A DNA stretch of 64,000 bases from Erythrobacter ani. Its GTDB lineage: Bacteria; Pseudomonadota; Alphaproteobacteria; Sphingomonadales; Sphingomonadaceae. Below the pieces are notes generated by a model. That model had not been told where the DNA came from, searched no databases, and worked only from the letters and a program-made list of their open reading frames with translations. The stretch lies in NCBI RefSeq assembly GCF_019204025.1, contig NZ_JAGSPB010000002.1:1054001-1118000 (forward strand), given 5' to 3'. How positions within the stretch are numbered: the first letter of the stretch is position 1; every line of letters begins with the position of its first letter. Shown here piece by piece: positions 34,525 to 43,413 of the stretch. The position numbers and the translations under genes are program-made.

Positions 34525-37047
34525 ATGACCGACGTCGATACCGCCAACATGTTGCAATACTTCCGTTATCGCGTGAATCGCGACCTGAGCGGCGCTGCCG
34601 CGTGGTTCACCGAGAAATGGCGCAACAGCCTGCTTTTCAAAGCTGCGGCGGTGCTCGCAGGGTTGGGCGTTCTCGCATGGGTGGTACTGTTTGTCTGGCT
34701 CGCGAGCGATTTGCCGGACGCGGAAAGCCTCGTCGATTATGAGACGCCGCTGCCCACCGTGGTTCGCGGAATCGATGGCGAGATCGTGCACTCCTATGCG
34801 CGCGAGCGGCGCGTACAGCTGCAATACCCGGATTTTCCCGAACAATTGATCGCCGCCTACCTCTCTGCCGAGGACAAGACCTTTTACAGTCACGGCGGGG
34901 TGGACATGACCGGCACCGCAAATGCGGTGATGGATTACGTCACGAAGTATGGCTCGGGTGACCGCGCGGTCGGTGGCTCCACCATAACCCAGCAATTGGC
35001 CAAGATACTCCTCCTCGGTGATGAATATTCCGTCACGCGCAAGCTGAAGGAAATGATCCTCGCCACCCGTATCGAAGCGGTGCTGTCCAAGCAGGAAATC
35101 CTCGAGCTTTATCTGAATGAAATCCCTCTAGGTCGGCGCAGCTTCGGTGTTCAGGCGGCCGCACGTGCCTATTTCGACAAGGATGTGGGCGATCTGGACC
35201 TGCACGAAATGGCATTCCTTGCGATCCTGCCGAAAGCGCCAGAGCGCTATGGCCGGTCGGGCCAGGAACAGGCTGCATTGGACCGGCGCGATTTTGTGCT
35301 CTCGCAGATGGAAGAGAACGACTACATCACCGAGGCACAGCGGCGCGAGGCTGCAGCAATGCCGCTGGGGCTTGTCCAGCAGCGCAGCCAGCGCTCGGTC
35401 GATGCCGGATACTTCCTCGAGGAAGTCCGCCGCAAACTCATCGACGAGTTCGGAGAAACTGCCGAAGATGGCGGAAACAGTGTCTATGCAGGCGGTTTGT
35501 GGGTGCGCACATCGCTTGATCCCGAGTTGCAGGAAGCTGCACGCGAAGCCTTGCGCGCGGGATTGATGCGGTATCACGGGAACAGGGGCTGGACCGGACC
35601 GATCGCCACGATCGACGTCAGCGACGGGAATTGGGGCGGCCAGCTCGCAAGCTCATATCTCGCCATTCAGTACGAGGACTGGCGCGTCGGTGTCGTGACA
35701 CAGCGGAGCGGATCGAGCGCATCGATCGGCTTTTCCAACGGGGATGAGCGGCCGCTGTCGGGCCTGCCCAACGCGCTCAAGGCTGGTGATGTTATCGCCG
35801 TGCGGCCAAGCGGAAATGGCTTTCGTGTCGCGACCATTCCCGAAGTTTCAGGCGGATTTCTTGCCCAGTCGGTCCAGACTGGTCGCGTGCTCGCAATGCA
35901 GGGCGGTTTCGACCACCGGCTGACCGACTTCAACCGCGCCACGCAGGCGGAGCGGCAGCCCGGCTCGACCATCAAGCCGTTTGTTTACGCCGCCGGGCTC
36001 GAGAACGGAATGACGCCCGCAACCGAAGTACCTGACCAGGAATTCTGTGTCTGGCAGGGTGCCCGGCTCGGAAACAAATGCTTCTCCAACTTTGGCGGCA
36101 GCCGCGGGGGAGGCGTCTATCCCATGCGGTTCGGTCTCGAGCAAAGCCGCAACCTGATGACGATCCACATCGCTTCCGAAGCGGGGATCGACAATGTCGT
36201 GAAGACTTTCAAGGCGGTCGATATCGGAGACCACGAGCCATTCTATGCCTCGGCGCTGGGGTCGGGCAACAGCACGGTCCAGCGCATGGTCAATGCTTAT
36301 GCTGCGCTAGCTAATCATGGTCGCCTCCACGAGCCCACCGTCATCGATTACGTGCAGGACCGGCGGGGTAAGGTGATCTGGCGCGCCGACAAGAGGCAGT
36401 GCCAGGGGTGCAACATGTCCGAATGGGACGGCGAGGCGATGCCGCGCCCCGGTCAGATGGGCCGCGAGGCGCTCGACCCGCGCACCGCTTTTCAGGTCGT
36501 CCATATGCTCGAAGGTGTGGTGACGCGCGGCACGGCGACGCGCTTGCGCGACCTTGAACTGCCGCTGTTCGGCAAAACCGGCACGACAACTGGTCCGACC
36601 AATGCGTGGTTTGTCGGTGGATCACCCGAGTTTGTCGCAGGCGTGTACCTCGGGCATGATACACCGAGGGACCTTGGGGGCTGGGTTCAGGGTGGGAACA
36701 CGGCAGCGCCGATTTTCAAGCAGTTCGTCGAAAAAACTCGTGACCGCTGGAGCGATGAGCCCGCGATCGCGCCTCCCGGAGTGCGAATGGTCCGTGTCGA
36801 TCGCCGCACTGGCAAGCGTGTTTTCGATGGCTGGCCGACGGATGATCCCCGCGCCGCAGTAATATGGGAAGCTTTCAAGCCCGATACGGAACCATCACGT
36901 TCGACGCGGCAAGATGAGATTGCGGCAAAGCGCAATGAAATTCTCGAGCTCATCCGCGCTGGCCGCAATGCAGGTCGAGATCGAGCTTTCGAATCCAATG
37001 ATGGTCAGCCAAGCGACTTCGTAGAGGAACGTGGCGGCATCTATTAG
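34525..37047 (+). CDS. Penicillin-binding protein 1A (bifunctional)
   Basis: Class A PBP, 840 residues, making and cross-linking peptidoglycan. A cytoplasmic tail is followed by a membrane helix at about 37-60, then the GT51 glycosyltransferase domain with catalytic Glu116 in AEDKTFYSHGG and GGSTITQQLAK at 150-160. The transpeptidase domain has the nucleophile Ser481 in PGSTIKPF, SRN at 541-543 and KTGTT starting at Lys684. All catalytic motifs are intact. An OB-like insert lies between the two domains, as usual for PBP1A. The gene is usually named mrcA or ponA. Confidence 0.95.
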   Translation: MTDVDTANMLQYFRYRVNRDLSGAAAWFTEKWRNSLLFKAAAVLAGLGVLAWVVLFVWLASDLPDAESLVDYETPLPTVVRGIDGEIVHSYARERRVQLQYPDFPEQLIAAYLSAEDKTFYSHGGVDMTGTANAVMDYVTKYGSGDRAVGGSTITQQLAKILLLGDEYSVTRKLKEMILATRIEAVLSKQEILELYLNEIPLGRRSFGVQAAARAYFDKDVGDLDLHEMAFLAILPKAPERYGRSGQEQAALDRRDFVLSQMEENDYITEAQRREAAAMPLGLVQQRSQRSVDAGYFLEEVRRKLIDEFGETAEDGGNSVYAGGLWVRTSLDPELQEAAREALRAGLMRYHGNRGWTGPIATIDVSDGNWGGQLASSYLAIQYEDWRVGVVTQRSGSSASIGFSNGDERPLSGLPNALKAGDVIAVRPSGNGFRVATIPEVSGGFLAQSVQTGRVLAMQGGFDHRLTDFNRATQAERQPGSTIKPFVYAAGLENGMTPATEVPDQEFCVWQGARLGNKCFSNFGGSRGGGVYPMRFGLEQSRNLMTIHIASEAGIDNVVKTFKAVDIGDHEPFYASALGSGNSTVQRMVNAYAALANHGRLHEPTVIDYVQDRRGKVIWRADKRQCQGCNMSEWDGEAMPRPGQMGREALDPRTAFQVVHMLEGVVTRGTATRLRDLELPLFGKTGTTTGPTNAWFVGGSPEFVAGVYLGHDTPRDLGGWVQGGNTAAPIFKQFVEKTRDRWSDEPAIAPPGVRMVRVDRRTGKRVFDGWPTDDPRAAVIWEAFKPDTEPSRSTRQDEIAAKRNEILELIRAGRNAGRDRAFESNDGQPSDFVEERGGIY

Positions 37048-37167
37048 CCAGCGTAGGCCCCGGGTTATCGAACCAATTCCCTGCCGAGCGCTCATGACCT
37101 GCTGCGCTTTACAATCGCGCCTCTCGCGTTAAGCGAGGCGGCAAGACGACATTCAAAGGACAAGTAT

Positions 37168-38295
37168 ATGCGGGCCGAGGCCCAAGCCAATATCGACCGG
37201 ATCGAGGCCGCTCTCGACCTGGTGCGTCAATCGCTCGATTGGGACCGCGCTCTGCGTCGTCTTGATGAGCTGGATGCTCGTGTCCAGGACCCGACTTTAT
37301 GGGACAATCCGAAGGAAGCGCAGGCGATCAGTCGCGAGCAGAAAAACCTCGAAACAGCGGTCAACACGGTACGCGAGATTTCGGCAGAAATGGCCGATGC
37401 AATCGAGTTTATCGAGATGGGCGAAGCTGAGGGCGAAGAGAGCATCGTCAACGACGGGTTGAAGAGCCTCGAAAAACTGGCGAACCGCGCGGACGCTGAC
37501 AAGGTTCAGGCGCTGCTATCGGGTGAGGCCGATGGCAACGATACCTATCTCGAAATCCACGCCGGCGCAGGTGGAACCGAAAGCCAGGATTGGGCCGAAA
37601 TGCTGTTCCGCATGTATGGCCGGTGGGCCGAACGGCGCGGTTTCAAGGTCGAAACCGTCGAATACCAGGCAGGCGATCAAGCGGGGATCAAATCCGCGAC
37701 CCTTCATATAAAGGGTGAGGGCGCTTACGGATATTCCAAGACTGAAAGCGGCGTCCACCGGCTTGTCCGGATCAGCCCTTATGACAGCGCCGCCAAACGA
37801 CATACGAGCTTTTCCAGCGTCTGGGTCTATCCTGTGATCGACGATGATATCGAGATCGAGATCGACCCCTCCGACCTCAAGATCGACACTTACCGCGCAT
37901 CGGGCGCAGGCGGACAGCACGTCAACACGACCGATTCCGCAGTTCGGATCACACACCAACCGACCGGCATCGTCGTCGCCAGCCAGAATGACCGCAGCCA
38001 GCACAAGAACCGCGCGACCGCGATGAACATGCTGAAAGCGCGGCTGTTCGAGCGCGAAATGGCAGAGCGTGAGGCCGCAGCGTCGGGTGAATACCAGGAA
38101 AAAAGCGATATTGGCTGGGGCCACCAGATCAGGTCTTACGTCCTCCAGCCATACCAGATGGTGAAGGATCTGCGGACCGGCGTTACGTCGAGTTCTCCCG
38201 ACAAGGTGCTGGATGGCGAGATTGACGAGTTCATCTCGGCCGCGCTCGCGCAGCGAGTGACAGGGGAGACCGTCGACATCGAGGATGTCGAGTGA
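37168..38295 (+). CDS. prfB: Peptide chain release factor 2
   Basis: 375-residue release factor that recognises UGA and UAA and triggers peptide release. The GGQ motif is at 248-250 in SGAGGQHVNTTDSAVRI. The stop-codon recognition tripeptide is SPY (203-205) where Escherichia coli RF2 has SPF. The frame is continuous from the ATG, so there is no autoregulatory UGA frameshift site near codon 26, as is common in alphaproteobacteria. Its TGA overlaps the start of the downstream methyltransferase gene. Confidence 0.95.
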   Translation: MRAEAQANIDRIEAALDLVRQSLDWDRALRRLDELDARVQDPTLWDNPKEAQAISREQKNLETAVNTVREISAEMADAIEFIEMGEAEGEESIVNDGLKSLEKLANRADADKVQALLSGEADGNDTYLEIHAGAGGTESQDWAEMLFRMYGRWAERRGFKVETVEYQAGDQAGIKSATLHIKGEGAYGYSKTESGVHRLVRISPYDSAAKRHTSFSSVWVYPVIDDDIEIEIDPSDLKIDTYRASGAGGQHVNTTDSAVRITHQPTGIVVASQNDRSQHKNRATAMNMLKARLFEREMAEREAAASGEYQEKSDIGWGHQIRSYVLQPYQMVKDLRTGVTSSSPDKVLDGEIDEFISAALAQRVTGETVDIEDVE

Positions 38296-39011
38296 TGCGG
38301 GTGATTGCGTTCGCGCTGACAGCACTGTCGCCGCTTCTGATCGGTTGCGAGCAGATGGCAGCGACGCCTGATCGACCAGACAGCGCGCTCGATTTCCCGC
38401 TTCCCGACCGGCCCGTCGCCGAAATCATCTCCAATCAGTTTTCGAACGAAGATGCGCGCGATGAACGCAATGAAGCGCAGGTCGTCATGGATCTCGCCAA
38501 TATCGAGGAAGGCACTACCGTCGCCGACATCGGCGCGGGCGAGGGGTACTACACTGTGCGGCTTGCGGAACGCGTTGGCGACGATGGCCGCGTTCTGGCG
38601 CAGGATATCAGCCGCGAAGCACTCCAACGCCTTGGTCGGCGTGTCGAACGCGAACGACTTGAGAACATTTCGATCAAGCTCGGCCAGCCAGACGATCCGC
38701 AATTGCCCGTGGACAGTTTCGATCGGATCTTTCTGGTTCATATGTATCACGAAGTGACCGAACCCTACGCGTTTCTGTGGCGTTTGTGGCCGGCATTGGC
38801 GCAGGATGGGCAGGTCATAGTGGTCGATGTGGATCGCCCTACCGACCGGCATGGAATCCCGCCCAAGCTGCTATTTTGTGAGTTCGAAGCCGTGGGGTAT
38901 CGCCTTGTCGAATTCATCGAAAGGCCTGACATTCGCGGTTATTTCGCGCGTTTCGAACGCAGCGACAAGCGGTCCGAGCCCGGCGCAATAGAAGCCTGCA
39001 GCAACGGTTGA
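38295..39011 (+). CDS. Methyltransferase-fold protein with lipoprotein signal
   Basis: 238-residue protein with a class I SAM-methyltransferase domain (TTVADIGAGEGYYTVRLAERV as motif I, VLAQDIS as motif II, FDRIFLVHMYHEV as motif IV). The first 20 residues form a lipoprotein signal: MRVIAFALTALSPLLIGC with lipobox LIGC. This predicts export and lipidation, a surprising place for a SAM-dependent enzyme. The ATG at 38295 overlaps the prfB stop by one base; GTG at 38292 is also in frame. Substrate unknown. Confidence 0.78.
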   Translation: MRVIAFALTALSPLLIGCEQMAATPDRPDSALDFPLPDRPVAEIISNQFSNEDARDERNEAQVVMDLANIEEGTTVADIGAGEGYYTVRLAERVGDDGRVLAQDISREALQRLGRRVERERLENISIKLGQPDDPQLPVDSFDRIFLVHMYHEVTEPYAFLWRLWPALAQDGQVIVVDVDRPTDRHGIPPKLLFCEFEAVGYRLVEFIERPDIRGYFARFERSDKRSEPGAIEACSNG

Positions 39012-39129
39012 CCCACGCCTTTCCGCAGCGAATCTTCATGTGCAAGCCCAAGCGCCCTTTCCACTACCCATGCAGGGTGCTACGCGCTGCCCTCAATCTA
39101 GGGGCAACAGGTGAGGAGTTCCGCCGGGG

Positions 39130-39639
39130 ATGACTAGTTTCCCAACCAGCTTTGACCGCGACGATCTTTTGAAATGCGCGCGCGGCGAATTGTTCGGACC
39201 GGGCAACGCCCAATTGCCTGAGCCACCGATGCTGATGATGGACCGCATAACCGAGGTTTCCGGCGATGGCGGAGAGCATGGCAAGGGGCATATTGTCGCG
39301 GAATTCGATATCAAGCCTGACTTGTGGTTCTTCGATTGCCACTTTCCTGGCAATCCTATCATGCCCGGTTGTCTTGGTCTCGACGGGCTATGGCAGTTGA
39401 CCGGCTTCAATCTCGGTTGGCGGGGTTGGCAGGGGCGCGGCTATGCGCTGGGCGTGGGCGAGGTCAAGCTGACCGGCATGGTACGCCCCGACCGTAAAAT
39501 GCTGAAATACTACGTCGATTTCACCAAGGCCGTGCAGACACGTCGACTGACCATGGGTGTTGCCGATGGCCGTGTAGAGGCGGACGGTGAAGTCATCTAC
39601 CAAGTCAAAGATATGAAAGTCGCTCTATCTGAAGCCTAA
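39130..39639 (+). CDS. fabA: 3-hydroxydecanoyl-ACP dehydratase/isomerase FabA
   Basis: Hotdog-fold enzyme of type II fatty-acid synthesis that dehydrates 3-hydroxydecanoyl-ACP and isomerises the product to the cis-3 form, the entry to unsaturated fatty acids. The active site His71 lies in [13 protein letters not shown] and Asp85 in LGLDGLWQL. The 169 residues match the family. It starts the fabA-fabB-fabI cluster; 118 bases upstream probably hold its promoter. Confidence 0.95.
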   Translation: MTSFPTSFDRDDLLKCARGELFGPGNAQLPEPPMLMMDRITEVSGDGGEHGKGHIVAEFDIKPDLWFFDCHFPGNPIMPGCLGLDGLWQLTGFNLGWRGWQGRGYALGVGEVKLTGMVRPDRKMLKYYVDFTKAVQTRRLTMGVADGRVEADGEVIYQVKDMKVALSEA

Positions 39640-39665
39640 GAAGGCCAGAGGCGGAAAAGGGGAAT

Positions 39666-40895
39666 ATGCGTCGCGTCGTCATAACCGGACTGGGAATTGT
39701 GTCCTCGATCGGCACCAATGCCGAAGAAGTGCTGGCTTCGCTCAAGGCGGGCAGGTCAGGCATCACATTCAATGAAGACATGGCCGAACACGGCTTCCGC
39801 TCGCAGGTTGCAGGCGCAGTCGATCTGGACGTTTCGGAGCATGTCGACAAACGCACATTGCGCTTTATGGGGCCGGGGGCGGCCTACGCACATATCGCGA
39901 TGGGTCAGGCGATCGCAGACGCAGGGCTTGAGGAAAAGGACGTCATCAATCCGATGACCGGTGTGATTGCCGGCTCCGGTGGACCCTCGACCTCAGCCAT
40001 GCTCGCGGCTCATCAGACAGTGCTCAAAACCGGCGCTACCAAACGCATCGGTCCCTTTGCCGTGCCGAAAACCATGTCGTCGACCGTCAGTGCGAATCTC
40101 GCAACGGCTTATCAGATCAAGGGTATGAATTTCTCGATCACTTCGGCCTGTTCCACTTCGCTCCACTGCATCGGCATGGCCGCGCAGCAGATCGCGCTTG
40201 GCCAACAGGACGTGATGTTCGGCGGCGGTGGCGAAGAGCTGGACTGGACGCTGTCTTGCCTGTTCGACGCCATGGGGGCGATGTCGAGCAAATATAACGA
40301 TACGCCAGAACGCGCCTCGCGTGCCTTTGACGCGGACCGTGACGGATTCGTCATCAGCGGCGGCGGTGCGATGGTCGTACTTGAAAGCCTGGAACACGCA
40401 CAGGCGCGCGGCGCCAAGATCTACGCCGAAGTGACCGGCTTCAGCGCCACATCCGATGGGGCGGACATGGTCGCACCCTCGGGTGAGGGCGGTGAGCGCG
40501 CGATGCGCGGCGCTCTCAAGTCGCTGAGCGAAGATCGCGCTGTGAGCTACATCAACGCGCACGGGACATCCACGCCGGTGGGAGACGTTGGAGAAATCGA
40601 GGCCGTGCGCCGGGTTTTTGGTGAAGGCAAGACCCCGCCGGTCAGCTCCACGAAATCAATGACTGGCCACAGCCAGGGTGCAACCGGCGCGCAAGAGGCG
40701 ATTTACTGTCTTCTCGCACTGGAGCACGATTTCATCATTCCGTCGATCAATGTGGACACTCTCGATCCGGCGTTGAAGCCTGAGGAGATCGCTACCGAGC
40801 TCGTCGAGAATGCCGGGCTAGATACGGTTATGACCAATTCTTTCGGATTTGGCGGCACCAACGGCTCGATGTGTTTGTCGAAGTTCCGTGGATAA
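39666..40895 (+). CDS. fabB: Beta-ketoacyl-ACP synthase I
   Basis: 409-residue condensing enzyme that elongates the cis-3-decenoyl-ACP made by FabA. The nucleophile is Cys162 in [11 protein letters not shown]; the two histidines are in [12 protein letters not shown] and [11 protein letters not shown], followed by FGFGGTNGS near the end. This matches FabB rather than FabF in its FabA partner gene. It follows fabA after 26 bases. Confidence 0.95.
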   Translation: MRRVVITGLGIVSSIGTNAEEVLASLKAGRSGITFNEDMAEHGFRSQVAGAVDLDVSEHVDKRTLRFMGPGAAYAHIAMGQAIADAGLEEKDVINPMTGVIAGSGGPSTSAMLAAHQTVLKTGATKRIGPFAVPKTMSSTVSANLATAYQIKGMNFSITSACSTSLHCIGMAAQQIALGQQDVMFGGGGEELDWTLSCLFDAMGAMSSKYNDTPERASRAFDADRDGFVISGGGAMVVLESLEHAQARGAKIYAEVTGFSATSDGADMVAPSGEGGERAMRGALKSLSEDRAVSYINAHGTSTPVGDVGEIEAVRRVFGEGKTPPVSSTKSMTGHSQGATGAQEAIYCLLALEHDFIIPSINVDTLDPALKPEEIATELVENAGLDTVMTNSFGFGGTNGSMCLSKFRG

Positions 40896-40940
40896 TATGA
40901 TGGCGCGGCTATAAGCGCCGATAGGTGAGGGTGATTGAAG

Positions 40941-41729
40941 ATGGGCGTGCTTTCAGGAAAACGCGGTCTGGTGATGGGCGTTGCCAATGAGCGCTCCATT
41001 GCCTGGGGGATAGCCAAGGCCTGCGCCGAGGCTGGGGCGGAACTCGCTTTCACTTATCAGGGCGAAGCCTTTGGCAAGCGGTTGCAGCCGCTCGCCGAAA
41101 GCGTCGGTTCGGATTTCATGCTGGATGTCGACGTGACCGATGACGCGTCGCTCGATGCGGCTTTCGACGCTTTGCAAGAGCGCTGGGGCAAGCTCGATTT
41201 CCTGGTCCACGCGATTGCCTATTCCGACAAATCGGAGCTGACCGGTCGCATCCTCAATACATCGCGCAAGAATTTCAAACACTCGCTGGATATCTCGGCC
41301 TACAGCTTCATCGAGGTCACGCGCCGCGCGCATCCGATGATGGTGGAGCATGGCGGCACGTTGCTGACGCTAAGCTACATGGGCTCCACTCGCGTAACGC
41401 CGAATTACAACGTGATGGGTGTGGCCAAGGCAGCGTTGGAAGCAGCCGTGCGCTATCTGGCGAATGACCTTGGCCCCGAAGGTATCAGGGTTAACGCGAT
41501 CAGTCCGGGGCCGATGAAAACGCTGGCAGGCTCCGTCATTGGCGGAGCGCGCAAAACCTGGAAGCATACCGAGGCGAATGCACCGCTTCGCGCCAATGCC
41601 ACTCTCGAGGCCGTCGGCGGCACCGCGGTCTATCTGTGTTCAGATGCCGGGGCGTGTACCACCGGTGAGATCATCCGTGTGGACGGAGGTTTCCACGTTC
41701 TAGGCATGCCACAGCACGACAATCTCTGA
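40941..41729 (+). CDS. fabI: Enoyl-ACP reductase (NADH) FabI
   Basis: 262-residue SDR-type enoyl-ACP reductase completing each fatty-acid elongation cycle; the target class of triclosan. GLVMGVANERSIAWGIA forms the NADH site, and SYMGSTRVTPNYNVMGVAKAAL carries the Tyr-X6-Tyr-X6-Lys active site. The ATG at 40941 is preferred over an in-frame TTG at 40935; GAGGG lies upstream. It is the last gene of the fabABI group. Confidence 0.95.
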   Translation: MGVLSGKRGLVMGVANERSIAWGIAKACAEAGAELAFTYQGEAFGKRLQPLAESVGSDFMLDVDVTDDASLDAAFDALQERWGKLDFLVHAIAYSDKSELTGRILNTSRKNFKHSLDISAYSFIEVTRRAHPMMVEHGGTLLTLSYMGSTRVTPNYNVMGVAKAALEAAVRYLANDLGPEGIRVNAISPGPMKTLAGSVIGGARKTWKHTEANAPLRANATLEAVGGTAVYLCSDAGACTTGEIIRVDGGFHVLGMPQHDNL

Positions 41730-41744
41730 CCGCAAGCACGCGGT
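41729..41744. terminator. Small hairpin between convergent fabI and dehydrogenase genes
   Basis: ACCGC (41729-41733) pairs with GCGGT (41740-41744) around a six-base loop, extended by a G-T pair. It sits exactly between two convergent stops and could end transcription both ways, but no T-run follows. Confidence 0.25.
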
Positions 41745-42772
41745 TACCCGATCGTTCTGCCCACCAACGCAGTCAAGACCTGATCGGGCGGTCTGTGGCC
41801 GTCTGCCCAGAAGCGGATATTGGCGATCACCTTCTCTCCGGAAGCTTCGCGTCCTTCAGCCGTGGCGCTTCCAATATGCGGTAAAGTCATGACATTGGGA
41901 TGGTCTAGCAGACGCCCATCCACGTATGGCTCCTCGGGATAGACATCGAGAGCCGCGCCTGCGAGCTTGCCATCCTGGAGCGCTGTAATCAGCGCTTCCT
42001 GATCGATCAGCTCGCCGCGGGCGGTGTTGATGATGCTCGCGCCGTCTTTCATCAATGCGATCCGGCGACCATCGATCATGCCGCGCGTTTCCTCCGTGAG
42101 GGGGCAATGCAGGGACAAAATGTCGCTCAAGCCGACAAGCGTATCGAGATCCTCGACAAAGCGAACACCGAGCATGCGCTCCAGCGATTCCGGCAGGCGC
42201 TTGCGATTGTAATACGCCACTTCGAGGCCGAATGCGCGCGCGCGGTGCGCAACCGCCTGACCGATACGGCCCATGCCTACGATCCCCAGCACCTTTCCGC
42301 CCAGCTTGCGCCCGAGCAGACCCGAAGGCGCCCACCCGGTCCATTCGCCCCGACGGACCAGTGCGGTGCCTTCACGGATGCGGCGAGGCACTCCGATAAT
42401 CCCGGCCATAGCAATATCTGCGGTGTCGTCCGTAAAGACGCCTGGTGTGTTCGTGACCATGATCTTGCGCTTGGCGGCGGCGGCGAGATCGATATGCTCG
42501 GTCCCCGCGCCGAAATTGGCAATCAGCTGTAACCGATCACCAGCCGCCTCGACCATTTCCGCATCGATCCGGTCGGTGACGGTGGGAACCAGAACGTCGC
42601 AATCCTGCATGGCTGCGATCAGCTCATCGCGGGTCATCGGCGTGTCTTCGGTGTTGAGCGTGGCCTCGTACAGCTCGCTCATCCGGGCCTCGACGCTCGG
42701 CATGAGGTGGCGAGTCACTACGACTTTCGGTTTGCCCGATGGAAATTGCGGCGGTGTGTGAGTTGCGGCCAT
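41744..42772 (-). CDS. D-isomer-specific 2-hydroxyacid dehydrogenase
   Basis: 342-residue NAD(P)-dependent dehydrogenase, probably glyoxylate/hydroxypyruvate reductase-like. IANFGAGTEHIDL, the dinucleotide loop GIVGMGRIGQAVA, the catalytic Arg in NTARGELID, Glu in ALDVYPEEP, and His in LPHIGSAT are present in the expected order. One oddity: the usual NVLT helix around the second domain start reads DDTADIAMAGIIGVPRR. It stands alone, divergent from the SH3-domain gene. Confidence 0.9.
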   Translation of the reverse strand: MAATHTPPQFPSGKPKVVVTRHLMPSVEARMSELYEATLNTEDTPMTRDELIAAMQDCDVLVPTVTDRIDAEMVEAAGDRLQLIANFGAGTEHIDLAAAAKRKIMVTNTPGVFTDDTADIAMAGIIGVPRRIREGTALVRRGEWTGWAPSGLLGRKLGGKVLGIVGMGRIGQAVAHRARAFGLEVAYYNRKRLPESLERMLGVRFVEDLDTLVGLSDILSLHCPLTEETRGMIDGRRIALMKDGASIINTARGELIDQEALITALQDGKLAGAALDVYPEEPYVDGRLLDHPNVMTLPHIGSATAEGREASGEKVIANIRFWADGHRPPDQVLTALVGRTIG

Positions 42773-42900
42773 GGATGCGGGCTAAGGCGAGTGGGGGCGG
42801 GCGGTCAAGATGCGCGCCGTGGATGTGGTCCACAAACTTAAATACGATCCAGCGTTTTACCCGGTTGAAGCTGCAGAGGTTGGGGCGCTATCACCGTCCA

Positions 42901-43386
42901 ATGATTGTCCATCGCCTGACTGCATTCCTGAGCCTGACAGCCATTCTCGCCGTCCTGGTCCCGATATCTTCGCTGGGAGCGCAGCAGCGCGAGGTGCCAT
43001 ATTGGGCATCGATACGTTTTGACGAGGTCAACATGCGAGTGGGGCCAAGCCAGGAATACCCTATCGAATGGGTTTACAAGCGCAAAGGACTGCCGGTGAA
43101 GGTGGTTCGTGTCCGCGAAAGCTGGCGCTTGGTCGAGGATCCCGAAGGCGAACAGGGCTGGATCGCGTCGAGCCAGCTCACGCCGACACGCGGTGCGATC
43201 GTTATTGGAGGCGGTACTGCAGACCTGCGTGAGGCTGCGGACCGAACGTCGGCTCTTAGGTGGCGAGCAGAGCCCGGCGTAGTCGGCGAACTGAAGCGTT
43301 GCCGCGAAGATATGTGCGAAATCGATGTGGGCGGACGCACCGGATGGGTCGATCAAGAGCGTCTGTGGGGCGCGGGCGAGCCCTGA
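42901..43386 (+). CDS. Exported SH3-domain protein
   Basis: 161-residue protein with a signal peptide (hydrophobic residues about 7-24, likely cut after SLGA). The mature part holds two bacterial SH3-like repeats: FDEVNMRVGPSQEYPIEWVY with GEQGWIASSQL, then ADLREAADRTSALRWRAEPGVVG with GRTGWVDQERLWG. Such domains bind cell wall peptides or polymers. The start ATG at 42901 has no strong Shine-Dalgarno; the frame is open back to 42739, but only 42901 gives the signal peptide. Confidence 0.8.
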   Translation: MIVHRLTAFLSLTAILAVLVPISSLGAQQREVPYWASIRFDEVNMRVGPSQEYPIEWVYKRKGLPVKVVRVRESWRLVEDPEGEQGWIASSQLTPTRGAIVIGGGTADLREAADRTSALRWRAEPGVVGELKRCREDMCEIDVGGRTGWVDQERLWGAGEP

Positions 43387-43398
43387 AACTCCGCCCGC
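43372..43398. terminator. GC-rich hairpin at the end of the SH3 gene
   Basis: GCGGGCG (43372-43378) pairs perfectly with CGCCCGC (43392-43398), spanning the stop codon of the SH3 gene and lying before the convergent thiolase stop. No T-run follows, so an intrinsic terminator is only possible, not certain. Confidence 0.3.
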
Positions 43399-43413
43399 CC
43401 GCGGGCCCTGATA

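Noticed and set aside
37168..37270. Programmed +1 frameshift in prfB
   Set aside because: The frame is open without an in-frame UGA near codon 26, so no frameshift is needed.
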